Source: Candidatus Sulfopaludibacter sp. SbA3
GTDB lineage: Bacteria > Pseudomonadota > Alphaproteobacteria > Caulobacterales > Hyphomonadaceae
Assembly (NCBI GenBank): GCA_945913285.1
Contig: CAMEDD010000013.1
Span: forward strand, 1 to 61,951
Length of the DNA stretch: 61,951 nt
Reading direction: 5' to 3'
Shown: in pieces, positions 24,784-32,700 of the stretch
How positions within the stretch are numbered: position 1 is the first letter of the stretch
How the letters are laid out: every line of letters starts with the position of its first letter
The notes under the pieces: generated by a model
The model's input: the letters and a program-made list of their open reading frames with translations, nothing else
Database searches by the model: none
What the model was told of the DNA's origin: nothing
Position numbers and translations under genes: made by a program

Positions 24784-24805
24784 GGCCGCGCCTTCAGGCG
24801 CGGCC
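24784..24805 (-). terminator. Perfect 9-bp hairpin with T-run on the minus strand
   Basis: 24784-24792 and 24797-24805 pair completely (GGCCGCGCC, loop TTCA). On the minus strand it is followed by TCC and six T; on the plus strand no T-run follows. Its orientation does not fit the plus-strand gene it follows, so it may stop antisense transcription or act weakly on both strands. The gap 24728-25031 is otherwise empty and should contain the promoter of the XRE gene. Confidence 0.6.
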
Positions 24806-25031
24806 AAAGTCAAAGGGAGGAAACGCCAGAGGCGTCTGCACCTGAGTGCAACGGCAAGATATGTTGCGACGCACAACACGCCAAGGGATTATCTGCCGCA
24901 CCTCCACACACCCGGAGGCTGTGCCCTCAAAACAGGCAGTTTCCAGAACGCGGCACGCGGTTTGCGTAGAAATTGCGCGAACTTCCTGTTTTGGGACTGA
25001 CCCCGGTCCCGCGCCTTCTTGGAGACCGACC

Positions 25032-25430
25032 ATGGCTGACGAAACTGACCTGCACGTAGGCAAAAGATTGCGCCGGCGGCGCCGTCTCCTGGGCATGACC
25101 CAGCAAGAACTGGCCTCACAGGTCGGCGTGCGCTTCCAGCAGATCCAGAAATACGAGTGCGGCGCCAACCGCATCACGGCGTCCCGGCTGTTCGATCTCT
25201 CCCGCGCCCTGAATGTCTCGGTCCAGTACTTCTTTGACGGCATGCCGGTTGCCAACCCCATGCCAAACGCGGCCAACGACGCCGAACAGCTGGAAGGCGA
25301 CATTCTCTCCCAAAAAGAGACCCTGGAACTGGTCCGCGCCTATTACCGCCTCGGTGAACGCCCCCGCAAACGCCTGCTCGAGCTCGCCAAAGCCCTCGAG
25401 GGCGACAATACCAGCTCCGGCGCCGCTTGA
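25032..25430 (+). CDS. XRE-family transcriptional regulator
   Basis: 132 residues from ATG 25032 (an upstream frame start at 24846 adds unmatched sequence). N-terminal Cro/CI helix-turn-helix at about residues 10-65: RLRRRRRLLGMTQQELASQVGVRFQQIQKYECGANRI. This basic version, with the (F/V)QYFFDG segment after it, is a common alphaproteobacterial single-domain type (similar to SinR/PhyR-neighbour regulators). C-terminal helices (ETLELVRAYYRL) likely dimerise. Targets not visible. Confidence 0.85.
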   Translation: MADETDLHVGKRLRRRRRLLGMTQQELASQVGVRFQQIQKYECGANRITASRLFDLSRALNVSVQYFFDGMPVANPMPNAANDAEQLEGDILSQKETLELVRAYYRLGERPRKRLLELAKALEGDNTSSGAA

Positions 25431-25463
25431 CGCTTACCGGCCGCCGGGGCATCACCTCCGCCC

Positions 25464-26276
25464 ATGACCGCCAAGCGCAATCTCGACGCTGATCTCGACT
25501 TTGCCGCCCAGCTGGCTGACGCCGCCTGGGCGGCTATTCGTTCGCACTTCCGCGCGCTGGCGCAGGTGGAGGGCAAAGCCAATTCTTCAAAACCGGGTTT
25601 CGATCCCGTCACCGAGGCAGACCGCGCCGCCGAACTTGCGATGCGCGCGCTCGTGGCCGCCCACCGGCCGGGTGACGGCGTCACCGGCGAGGAGTTCGCC
25701 GAAACGCCTTCGGACACTGGCTACCGCTGGTATTTCGACCCAATCGACGGCACCCGCGCCTTCGTTGCCGGCCTGCCGGTCTGGACCACCCTGATCGCCC
25801 TCGCTGGCCCCGACAACGTCCCCCTCATCGGTGTCATCGACCAGCCTGTCCTTGGCGAGCGCTATCTCGGCTGGCCCGGCGGCGCGCGTCTCGACACCGC
25901 TTCCGGCCGCCAGCCGATCCGGTCTTCCGGCTGCGCAGACCTGCGCCTCGCCACGATCGCGACCACCGATCCCTTCATCTTTTCCCCGCCCGAGCAGGGC
26001 GCCTGGAACCACTTGCGCTCGGCCGCCCGCATCACGCGATACGGTCTCGACGCCTATGCCTATGCCCGGCTCGCCGGCGGCACGGTCGATCTGGTGGCCG
26101 AATCCGGCCTCAAATCCTGGGATGTCGCTGCGCTGATCCCGGTCGTGCGAGGCGCCGGCGGCCTTGCGACGGACTGGCGCGGAAACGCGCCCGCGCTGGG
26201 CGGCCAGATCGTCTGCTCATCCAGCGAAGCCGTACTCGAACAGGCCCTGCTCGCGCTCCGGCGCGCCGCCGACTAG
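25464..26276 (+). CDS. hisN: Inositol-monophosphatase-family enzyme, probable HisN histidinol-phosphatase
   Basis: 270 residues. All metal-site motifs of the family are present: DPVTEADR near 47-54, GEEF at 75-78, DPIDGT at 92-97, and SWDVAAL near 220. The short GTRAFVAGLPVW stretch after the first motif is typical of HisN-type histidinol-phosphatases, which remove phosphate in the penultimate step of histidine synthesis in many alphaproteobacteria. The substrate call is inference. ATG 25464, 33 bases after the XRE stop. Overlaps the converging TraB gene by four bases. Confidence 0.78.
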   Translation: MTAKRNLDADLDFAAQLADAAWAAIRSHFRALAQVEGKANSSKPGFDPVTEADRAAELAMRALVAAHRPGDGVTGEEFAETPSDTGYRWYFDPIDGTRAFVAGLPVWTTLIALAGPDNVPLIGVIDQPVLGERYLGWPGGARLDTASGRQPIRSSGCADLRLATIATTDPFIFSPPEQGAWNHLRSAARITRYGLDAYAYARLAGGTVDLVAESGLKSWDVAALIPVVRGAGGLATDWRGNAPALGGQIVCSSSEAVLEQALLALRRAAD

Positions 26277-27295
26277 GGCCCGGTGACCTCGTAACCTTCG
26301 GCCCGCAGCATCTTGATCACGCTGTCCTCGCCGGCGAGATGCCCGGCGCCGACCGCGATCAGCCGCGTCCCCGGCGCCTCCAGCATGCCCGCAATGATCG
26401 GCGTCCAGCGTTCATTCCGGTTTTTCAGCAGCGCGTCATAGGCGGCAACCGACCCAAACTCTTCCGGCGACGCCATCAGCGCGCCGAGCCCGGCTGTGTC
26501 CCCATCCGCCCATTCCGACACCAGCAGGTCCAGCATCTCGGCGCCCCGGTCCATCGTCTGCACGCTCTGCATCAGGAATTCGACCTGGGCGCAGGTATCG
26601 AGGCGCGCAAACTCGCCGAGCTGCTGGTCGACCGTCTCCAGATAAACGAACGCGGCGCCCTTCGCCTTGGCTTCGGCCTCGATCTTCATCTCGACGCCTG
26701 CAGACGGGTCAAACCCCTCCTGAGTCATCTGCATGACCGACAGGTTCAGCGCCGCATACCAGGGCCGCATCGGCTGCATGGCCTCGAGCGGCAGGCCGAC
26801 TTCGGACAAGGCCGCCTCAAGCTGCTTGATCTCCGGCGCAGTCAGCAAGCTCGTCAGCTGCGTGCCATCCGAGAACATGCCCTCGGACGAGAAGAACTTC
26901 ATCAAGTCCCGGCCCGCCTGCTCGCTGGTCGTATCCGCTTCGAACACGACTGTGTCGGCGGCTGCAATCGCCGCGTCGATCTCCGGGGTGCGCCAGACAA
27001 GATCCGGCCTCAGCAGGTGCACGGTCCCGAGTACAAAGAGGGTGGTATCGTCATCCTTCAGCGTCCAGAGAACCGGCGCGCCAGGCCCCCGGCTCGCGGC
27101 GGCCGCCGCCCTTGCGCGCGCCTCAGCCTCTGCCGACGCCGCGAGCGCCGCCGCCGGATCAGCCGGCCGCGTGCAGCTCTCCGGCGCTTCAGCGACCGCG
27201 GGCGCTGTTTCCGCGGGCACGCTGCGTTCGCACGCAGGCAGTGCCACTGCGGCAGCGGCAGCAGCTGCCGACAGGATCAATCGGGAAAAAAGCAT
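26273..27295 (-). CDS. TraB/GumN-family lipoprotein
   Basis: 340 residues. Signal peptide with a lipobox-like ALPAC (Cys22), then an Ala/Glu-rich linker. The TraB/PrgY/GumN domain shows the first GxxH (LFVLGTVHLL), a conserved FEAD stretch, and the second (AVGAGHLAG) near the C-terminus. Members are thought to be metal-dependent proteases or hydrolases related to Tiki; the role in proteobacteria is unclear. It converges on hisN. ATG 27295. Confidence 0.85.
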   Translation of the reverse strand: MLFSRLILSAAAAAAAVALPACERSVPAETAPAVAEAPESCTRPADPAAALAASAEAEARARAAAAASRGPGAPVLWTLKDDDTTLFVLGTVHLLRPDLVWRTPEIDAAIAAADTVVFEADTTSEQAGRDLMKFFSSEGMFSDGTQLTSLLTAPEIKQLEAALSEVGLPLEAMQPMRPWYAALNLSVMQMTQEGFDPSAGVEMKIEAEAKAKGAAFVYLETVDQQLGEFARLDTCAQVEFLMQSVQTMDRGAEMLDLLVSEWADGDTAGLGALMASPEEFGSVAAYDALLKNRNERWTPIIAGMLEAPGTRLIAVGAGHLAGEDSVIKMLRAEGYEVTGP

Positions 27296-27444
27296 GGGAT
27301 CATGGCTCCGGGAGGATTCGCAGTCTACTCATTAGCCTAGCGGATCGGGGCGGCGTCTCCAATGGCTGGCGCGCGGCAGCGCCGGGCCCCGCGCTTGCCG
27401 GTTGCACCCTCCCCCGCGTTCGCTTAAACACAGGCTTCGGCGAG

Positions 27445-27521
27445 GCACCCATAGCTCAGCTGGATAGAGTGTTGCCCTCCGAAGGCAAAGGTCAGAGGTT
27501 CGAATCCTCTTGGGTGCGCCA
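27445..27521 (+). tRNA. tRNA-Arg(CCG)
   Basis: 77 nt with encoded CCA. Acceptor GCACCCA (27445-27451) pairs with TGGGTGC (27511-27517). Anticodon loop CTCCGAA gives CCG (Arg), and the T-loop is GTTCGAAT. A toxin-antitoxin cluster follows immediately, so this tRNA may also be an integration site. Confidence 0.95.
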
Positions 27522-27712
27522 TAAAATCAAGGACTTAGCTGTTACTTTCGGACCGACGAGCTCCTGATTTTCCCCCTGGGTTCAACCTGGGTTCCACCGA
27601 GTTTTCCGCCTCCTGCGATGTTTCGACGGGCTGCAAGCCGTTTCGATCCATGCCGCGTGAGCCTCACCGCAGGAATAAGGACGCGCCCGGGCCACTTCAC
27701 CCACCTTGCAAT

Positions 27713-27742
27713 TTGATATCGGAGTTTGCATATTGATATCAA
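27713..27742 (+). promoter_or_regulatory. Likely operator of the vapBC-type locus
   Basis: TTGATATC occurs at 27713-27720 and again at 27733-27740, two helical turns apart; the second is part of the palindrome TTGATATCAA (27733-27742). The sites lie 30-60 bases before the antitoxin ATG. This is the usual place for ribbon-helix-helix antitoxin binding, with autoregulation inferred. Confidence 0.6.
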
Positions 27743-27769
27743 CGCTATCAAAGAGCGGAGTTTGCCATC

Positions 27770-28024
27770 ATGGTCGCCGTAACCATTCGAAATCTTTCAG
27801 AGGAAGCGCATCGCGCTCTCAGAATGCGGGCGGCTGAACACAATCGAAGCGCAGAAGCTGAAATGCGAGCTATCCTCGAGGCCGCAGTTCGGCCACCCGG
27901 CCGGCTCCGGCTCGGGACCGCTTTGTCAGACATCGGGCGGAAGGCTGAGCTTACAAGTTCTGATATTGAGGCGCTCGGCCAGGCGCGAGACTCCAAACCT
28001 GCAGAGCCGTTCAGTTTCGAATGA
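27770..28024 (+). CDS. FitA/VapB-type antitoxin
   Basis: 84 residues. N-terminal ribbon-helix-helix, with MVAVTIRNLSEEAHRALRMRA as the DNA-binding strand and first helix, then HNRSAEAEMRAIL. The C-terminal half (GRLRLGTALSDIGRKAEL) would neutralise the toxin. It is of the FitA subgroup, which pairs with PIN toxins. GCGGAG at 27755-27760 serves as ribosome-binding site. Its stop overlaps the toxin ATG by four bases, which keeps antitoxin synthesis ahead of toxin synthesis. Confidence 0.88.
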   Translation: MVAVTIRNLSEEAHRALRMRAAEHNRSAEAEMRAILEAAVRPPGRLRLGTALSDIGRKAELTSSDIEALGQARDSKPAEPFSFE

Positions 28025-28443
28025 TTGTGCTGGATACAAACGTGGTCTCGGAGGCGATGAAGCCCCAAACCGACAACCAAGTGCGCGACTGGCTGGATGC
28101 TCAGGCCGCAGAAACGCTCTTCCTGACAAGCATCACCATCGCGGAGCTCAAGTTTGGCGTCGGCGCTCTAGCGAACGGCAAGCGCAAGGACAAGCTCAAG
28201 GTCGCGATTGATGGATTGATTGAGCTGTTTGCGGATCGGATCCTGGCGTTCGACACTAAGGCAGCGCACCGATATGCGGATATCGCCGTCCTTGCCCGTG
28301 CGGCCGGGCGAGGCTTTCCGACCCCGGACGGATACATCGCAGCCATCGCAGCAGCGAACGCATTCAGTGTCGCGTCGCGCGACATCAGCGCCTTTGCGAC
28401 GGCCGGCCTCAACGTCATTGATCCTTGGACCAGCCAAAGTTGA
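28021..28443 (+). CDS. vapC: VapC/FitB-type PIN-domain toxin
   Basis: 140 residues, one PIN domain. The acidic active site is complete: Asp5 (VLDTN), Glu42 (TIAELKFG), Asp103 (TPDGYIAA) and Asp121 (ASRDISAF). PIN toxins are Mg2+-dependent RNases, often cutting tRNA or rRNA. Overlaps the antitoxin gene (ATGA), so the pair is one operon. No other gene is obviously attached. Confidence 0.9.
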   Translation: MIVLDTNVVSEAMKPQTDNQVRDWLDAQAAETLFLTSITIAELKFGVGALANGKRKDKLKVAIDGLIELFADRILAFDTKAAHRYADIAVLARAAGRGFPTPDGYIAAIAAANAFSVASRDISAFATAGLNVIDPWTSQS

Positions 28444-28521
28444 CGCTGCACTCGCTCGATGCGGATGCGATCTCCCTTGTCTCGACTTTTTCAGCTTGAA
28501 GCTTTGCGGAGATTGACCTTC

Positions 28522-28550
28522 ACATTCTCCGCATTTCATGCGGAGAATGT
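28522..28550. promoter_or_regulatory. 13-bp palindrome upstream of the Fic gene
   Basis: ACATTCTCCGCAT (28522-28534) and its exact complement (28538-28550) with a TTC spacer. A half-site copy (TGCGGAGAATGTCG) recurs at 28594-28607 over the start codon, and a partial one at 28504-28510. Probable binding site of a dimeric regulator, perhaps the Fic protein's own C-terminal winged helix. Confidence 0.65.
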
Positions 28551-28575
28551 ATTCGCTTTTCTCCGTATGATCAGG

Positions 28576-28581
28576 TACAAT
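28576..28581 (+). promoter_or_regulatory. Possible -10 box of the Fic gene
   Basis: TACAAT lies 12 bases before the GTG start and 21 before the ATG. With a normal start site the mRNA would have almost no leader. The -35 region (TCGCTT near 28553) is weak. Confidence 0.4.
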
Positions 28582-28592
28582 CTCTGCAAGAG

Positions 28593-29726
28593 GTGCGGAG
28601 AATGTCGTGCATATATGAGCGAGAGGCGTGGCCATCATTCCGGTGGAATGAGCCGGCTATCGCCGCAATCCTGACTGGACTGCGCCATCGCCAGGGCCGC
28701 TTGCTCGGGCGTATGGAAATGCTGGGGTTCGCTCTGAAGAACGAAGCCGTGCTGCGCACCCTGACCGCCGATGTCCTCAAGACGAGCGAAATCGAGAACG
28801 AATATCTGGATGCCGATCAGGTTCGCTCCTCACTCGCCCGGCGCCTCGGCATCGACATCGGCGCCCTCACCCTGGCTGACCGCGACGTCGAGGGCATCGT
28901 CGAGATGATGCTCGATGCAACGCAGAATTATCCAGCGCGACTGACCGAAGACAGACTGTTCGGATGGCATGCCGCCCTTTTTCCGACGGGGCGATCTGGC
29001 ATGTCGAAGATCATCGTCGGCGCCTGGCGGGATGACGCATCCGGCGCGATGCAGGTCGTCTCAGGCCCGATCGGAAGATATCACGTTCACTTTGAGGCGC
29101 CGCCTGCCAACAAAGTTCCGGCTGAAATGACGGTCTTCCTGAACTGGTTCAACGCCAAGGACACGCTGGATCCTGTCCTCAAGGCCGCCACCGCGCATTT
29201 GTGGTTTGTCACGATCCATCCGTTTGCAGATGGAAACGGACGTATCGCGCGCGCGATCGCAGACCTATGCCTTGCACGTTCGGAAAGCAGCGCGCAGCGC
29301 TTTTATTCGATGTCCAGCCAAATCCGCACCGAGCGTTCCGCCTATTACCTCATGCTTGAGTCAACCCAGCGCGGCGACCTCGATATCACGAGCTGGCTTG
29401 AGTGGTTTCTGGCGTGTCTCGACCGCGCTTTCACAGGTGCAGAAACCATCCTCAGCGCCGTGCTTATGAAGGCCAGGTTCTGGGAACGCTTTGCCTCTGC
29501 GGGCCTCAACGACCGCCAGCGACTGATTCTGAACAAGCTGTTTGATGGTTTTGAGGGCAAACTGACGTCTTCAAAGTGGGCCAAGCTCGCCAAATGCTCG
29601 CAAGACACCGCAAGCCGTGACATCGAAGGCTTGATCAGGCTTGGCATCCTCCAGAAAGATCAAGGCGGCGGGCGCTCCACGTCCTACTCGCTGATTGCAT
29701 CGGGAGAGCAAATACCAGAACGATGA
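28593..29726 (+). CDS. Fic-family AMP-transferase-like protein (class II)
   Basis: 377 residues. An N-terminal DUF4172-like region ends in the inhibitory helix with TSEIEN (64-69), matching the (S/T)xxxE(G/N) rule of class II Fic proteins, where Glu68 blocks ATP. The Fic core motif HPFADGNGRIAR (209-220) is complete, with His209 and Arg217/Arg220. A C-terminal winged-helix (SSKWAKLAKCSQDTASRDIEGLIRLGIL) suggests DNA binding. Fic enzymes usually AMPylate a target Tyr/Ser/Thr. GTG 28593 or ATG 28602 could start it, both with little leader. Likely autoregulated through the upstream palindrome. Confidence 0.88.
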   Translation: MRRMSCIYEREAWPSFRWNEPAIAAILTGLRHRQGRLLGRMEMLGFALKNEAVLRTLTADVLKTSEIENEYLDADQVRSSLARRLGIDIGALTLADRDVEGIVEMMLDATQNYPARLTEDRLFGWHAALFPTGRSGMSKIIVGAWRDDASGAMQVVSGPIGRYHVHFEAPPANKVPAEMTVFLNWFNAKDTLDPVLKAATAHLWFVTIHPFADGNGRIARAIADLCLARSESSAQRFYSMSSQIRTERSAYYLMLESTQRGDLDITSWLEWFLACLDRAFTGAETILSAVLMKARFWERFASAGLNDRQRLILNKLFDGFEGKLTSSKWAKLAKCSQDTASRDIEGLIRLGILQKDQGGGRSTSYSLIASGEQIPER

Positions 29727-29873
29727 GCACTCATTGTGGTCGAGAGCAGATTGTCGAACTGACCTTAGCCCCGCGCGTCCCTCATTTATTGCGAGAGTCT
29801 GGCCCCTTCATAGTCCATTGGCGCCCTTTGCAAGCTGCTCTGAGCCCGACTCAAGACGTGAAGCCAGATAGGC

Positions 29874-30008
29874 TTAACGTCCTTCCTCTTCCTGGTCCCG
29901 GCGAACGAGATCGCGGAAATATTCGGTCTCATTGTTGAACTGGCCCCGCTCGATCCTGGCCGCAATCCAGTCAGCCATAAGGTCGGGCATGGATATGGTC
30001 TTGCGCAT
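29874..30008 (-). CDS. Orphan ParD-like antitoxin, 44 aa
   Basis: A short minus-strand gene. ATG 30008 with GAAGGAG about 11 bases upstream and TAA at 29876-29874. MRKTISMPDLMADWIAARIE has the ribbon-helix-helix start of ParD antitoxins (TISMPDLM...DWI), then GQFNNETEYFRDLVRRDQE, which closely follows the ParD pattern. The product is about half the usual length: it ends where the toxin-binding tail would begin. No ParE/RelE toxin frame follows on the minus strand. It may be a remnant, or a free DNA-binding regulator. Confidence 0.7.
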   Translation of the reverse strand: MRKTISMPDLMADWIAARIERGQFNNETEYFRDLVRRDQEEEGR

Positions 30009-30043
30009 TATGATAAAGGCTCCTTCAGCTTCGAATATCGCAC

Positions 30044-30060
30044 GTATGAACTATTCATAC
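30044..30060. promoter_or_regulatory. Palindromic operator upstream of the ParD-like gene
   Basis: GTATGAA (30044-30050), CTA spacer, TTCATAC (30054-30060): perfect seven-base arms about 40 bases before the ATG at 30008. This is the typical position of a ParD autoregulation site. Confidence 0.6.
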
Positions 30061-30277
30061 AGTTACAAAGGAGGCCGACACGCCCATTGGCACGCCGCTC
30101 TTCGCGCAATGACGACCCTATAGGACGCCTTTGGCTGCGAGAACACCTGCTTGCATCCCGGCAAGCAGGGGCTCAACAATACGATCGGCCTGCACCCAGC
30201 CGCGACTGAATTCGACCATCTGAAACAACGCTGATCGCGCCCACAAGAGGCTGCAGCCAACCGCAAGGAAACGCCCC

Positions 30278-31048
30278 ATGGACCTTCATCTCAAAGGCAA
30301 GACAGCCCTCATCCTCGGCGGCACGCGCGGCATTGGCCGTTCGATCGCGGACACGCTCGCGAAGGAAGGCGCCCATGTCGGCGTCTGCGCGCGCAACGCC
30401 GACCAGGTCGCCGCGACGGTTGCGGAACTGAAAGCCCTCGGCGTCAAGGCCACCGGCGCCTCTGTCGATGTCACGGACGGCGCCGCCCTCAAGGCCTGGA
30501 TCGCGTCTGCAGCCACCGAACTCGGCGGCCTCGACCTTCTCATCTCGAACGCCGGCGCGATGGCACAGGGCAATGATCCTGCTGCGTGGGAAGCAAACTT
30601 CCAGCTCGACGTGCTCGCCGCCGTCAACGCCTTCGACGCCGCCCAGCCCCTGCTCGCGAAGTCCGCCGCCGCCACCGGCGACGCGGCCTTCGTGATCATC
30701 TCGTCGATCTCCGCCGCGCAGGCCGACCGCGCCGACAGCTACGGCCCGATCAAGGCCGCGCTGATCCACATGGCCAAGGGCCTCGCCCGCCAGCACGCCA
30801 AGGCCGGCATCCGCGTCAATGTCGTCTCCCCCGGCATGGTCTTCTTCGAGGGCGGAGTCTGGGACACGGTGAAGAAGAACGCGCCGGACTTCTTCGCCCA
30901 GGCGAATGCCCGCAACCCCACAGGCCGCTGCGCTACCCCGCAGGAGATCGCAAACGCCGCCGTTTTCCTGGCAAGCCCGCTCTCCTCCTACACGACAGGC
31001 TCAAACCTCATCGTGGACGGCGCAGTGTCGAGCCGGGTCAATTTCTAG
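30278..31048 (+). CDS. Short-chain dehydrogenase/reductase
   Basis: 256 residues with the classical SDR set: GGTRGIG cofactor loop (about 14-20), SNAGA strand (89-93), catalytic Ser in IISSISA, YGPIKAAL with Tyr and Lys four residues apart, and a VSPGM stretch. It acts on an alcohol or keto group with NAD(P)H; substrate unknown. Loosely similar to 3-oxoacyl-ACP reductases. ATG 30278 follows AAGGAAACG. Separated from the RND operon by 200 bases. Confidence 0.88.
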   Translation: MDLHLKGKTALILGGTRGIGRSIADTLAKEGAHVGVCARNADQVAATVAELKALGVKATGASVDVTDGAALKAWIASAATELGGLDLLISNAGAMAQGNDPAAWEANFQLDVLAAVNAFDAAQPLLAKSAAATGDAAFVIISSISAAQADRADSYGPIKAALIHMAKGLARQHAKAGIRVNVVSPGMVFFEGGVWDTVKKNAPDFFAQANARNPTGRCATPQEIANAAVFLASPLSSYTTGSNLIVDGAVSSRVNF

Positions 31049-31248
31049 GATCCGCTGATCACGAACCGGTTACCGGCTCGCGGCGTCCCGCCTCGCCGCA
31101 ACCCTGCGTGGCAAATATACAACTTGTAACGCTGCAGGTGCGACGGACAGGCGCCGCAAAAGCGTTTATGTTCAGAACTCAGGACTTAGTACGCCCGGGG
31201 CCGTCATAGCCTTGAACGGATAGGTTCACCGTCTATCTGTCGAGGATC

Positions 31249-32700
31249 ATGGCAAGCTTGTTCTCCCTCCGGCCGGCCCGTCTTGCGGGCGCAGCGCTCG
31301 CGGCGTCGCTGACAGCTGCGTGCGCGGGCGTGCCCCCTGCGCCGCTGAAGGCAAACCCGGCGACCGAAACCGGCACCGATTTCCTCGCCCTGCCGGGGGA
31401 CGCCGCCCCGTCTGCCAACTGGTGGACGGGCTTTGATGATCCCGAACTGCAGCGTCTCGTCGAAACCGCCCTGCGCGCCTCGCCGGTGCTGCGCGGCGCG
31501 GACTATTCCGTCGCTGAAACCGAGGCCCTCCTGCGCCTTGCCTTGCTAGGCCGCAGCCCATCCCTATCGTCCTCCGCGCGCGCGTCCGCGGACCGCCGGC
31601 TGAGCGAGGATGCGTTCGAAACGACCGGAAACCTCAACCTCGCCGCGAACTGGGAGCTTGATGCTTTTGGCCGCCTCGGCGGCGCCATTGCGGCCGCCCG
31701 CTTTGATGAAGCTGCCGCCCGGGAACTCCGGCGTGACCTCGCCGTCACGGTCGCGTCCGAAACCGCCCTCGCCTATATCGACCTGCGCAGCGGCGAAGCC
31801 CGGCTCGCCGTCGCCCGCCAGAACGCAGAGGCCCAGAAAGAAAGCCGCGATCTCGTCCGCACCCTGTTTGAGAATGGCCGTGCCAATGAGCTCGACCTCA
31901 ACCGCTCGGAAACCCAGTACCGCACCACGCTCGCCTCGCTTCCCGCCTTCGAGGCAACGATTACCGCTGCGCGCAGCCGCCTCGCCGCGCTCACTGGCAA
32001 CTCCGCCTCGCTCGCCTCAGGACTTGCCAATACCGATCCCGCCACCGCCGGCCGGATCCCGAGCCTGACCACCCCGCTCGCCGCCGGCACGCCCGAAGAG
32101 ATGCTCCGCCGCCGGCCCGACGTGCGCCTCGCCGAGGCCCGCATCGGCTCGGCTCTCGCCCTCGGCCGCGCCGCCCGGGCGAACCTGTTCCCGCGTGTGA
32201 CGCTGGGCGCAAACGTGCTGAGCCTGTTCAGCGAAACCGGCGTCGCCTTCAGCGACGAGACGGTCAGCCTCTCCTTTGGCCCGGCAATCAGCTGGGCCGG
32301 CCCGGACCTGCGCCGCGTCTATGCCCAGATCGATTTGAATGACGCGCGCACGCTTGGCGCCGCCGCCGACTATGAAGCCGCCGTGCTCGGCGCCCTCGCC
32401 GAGACCGAAACCGCCCTCTCCGCTTACGTCACCGAGCGCCAGCGCAGCGCCGATCTGGACGCCGCGTTCGTCTCCGCCCGACGCGCGTACGATCTCGCCC
32501 GCCTGCGTTATGAAGAAGGCCTCGATTCCTTCCTCGACGTGCTCGACGCGCAGCGCACGCTGCTGGACGCCGAAGACCGCCTCGCCGTGAACGAAGCCGA
32601 GATTGCCCGTCGCGCCATCCGCGCCTACCGTACGCTCGGCGGCATCTGGACGGACGCAGAACTCGCTGCCTTCCGGGCGGAACAGGAAGAAAATCCATGA
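31249..32700 (+). CDS. RND efflux outer-membrane lipoprotein (NodT/OprM type)
   Basis: 483 residues. Lipoprotein signal ending in TAAC (Cys25), then two outer-membrane-efflux (OEP) repeats: the first with WWTGFDDPELQRLVETAL and NWELDAFGRLG, the second with RRRPDVRLAEARI, ANLFPRVTLGA and a final RYEEGLDSFLDVLDAQRTLL. It forms the trimeric tunnel for drug export through the outer membrane. ATG 31249 follows GAGGATC. Its stop overlaps the adaptor start (ATGA), so the three genes make one operon. Confidence 0.9.
   Translation: MASLFSLRPARLAGAALAASLTAACAGVPPAPLKANPATETGTDFLALPGDAAPSANWWTGFDDPELQRLVETALRASPVLRGADYSVAETEALLRLALLGRSPSLSSSARASADRRLSEDAFETTGNLNLAANWELDAFGRLGGAIAAARFDEAAARELRRDLAVTVASETALAYIDLRSGEARLAVARQNAEAQKESRDLVRTLFENGRANELDLNRSETQYRTTLASLPAFEATITAARSRLAALTGNSASLASGLANTDPATAGRIPSLTTPLAAGTPEEMLRRRPDVRLAEARIGSALALGRAARANLFPRVTLGANVLSLFSETGVAFSDETVSLSFGPAISWAGPDLRRVYAQIDLNDARTLGAAADYEAAVLGALAETETALSAYVTERQRSADLDAAFVSARRAYDLARLRYEEGLDSFLDVLDAQRTLLDAEDRLAVNEAEIARRAIRAYRTLGGIWTDAELAAFRAEQEENP

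Noticed and set aside
27535-27660. Minus-strand tail that could be the end of a decayed integrase next to tRNA-Arg
   Set aside because: Only about 38 codons are open and no catalytic motif is present; position alone is suggestive.
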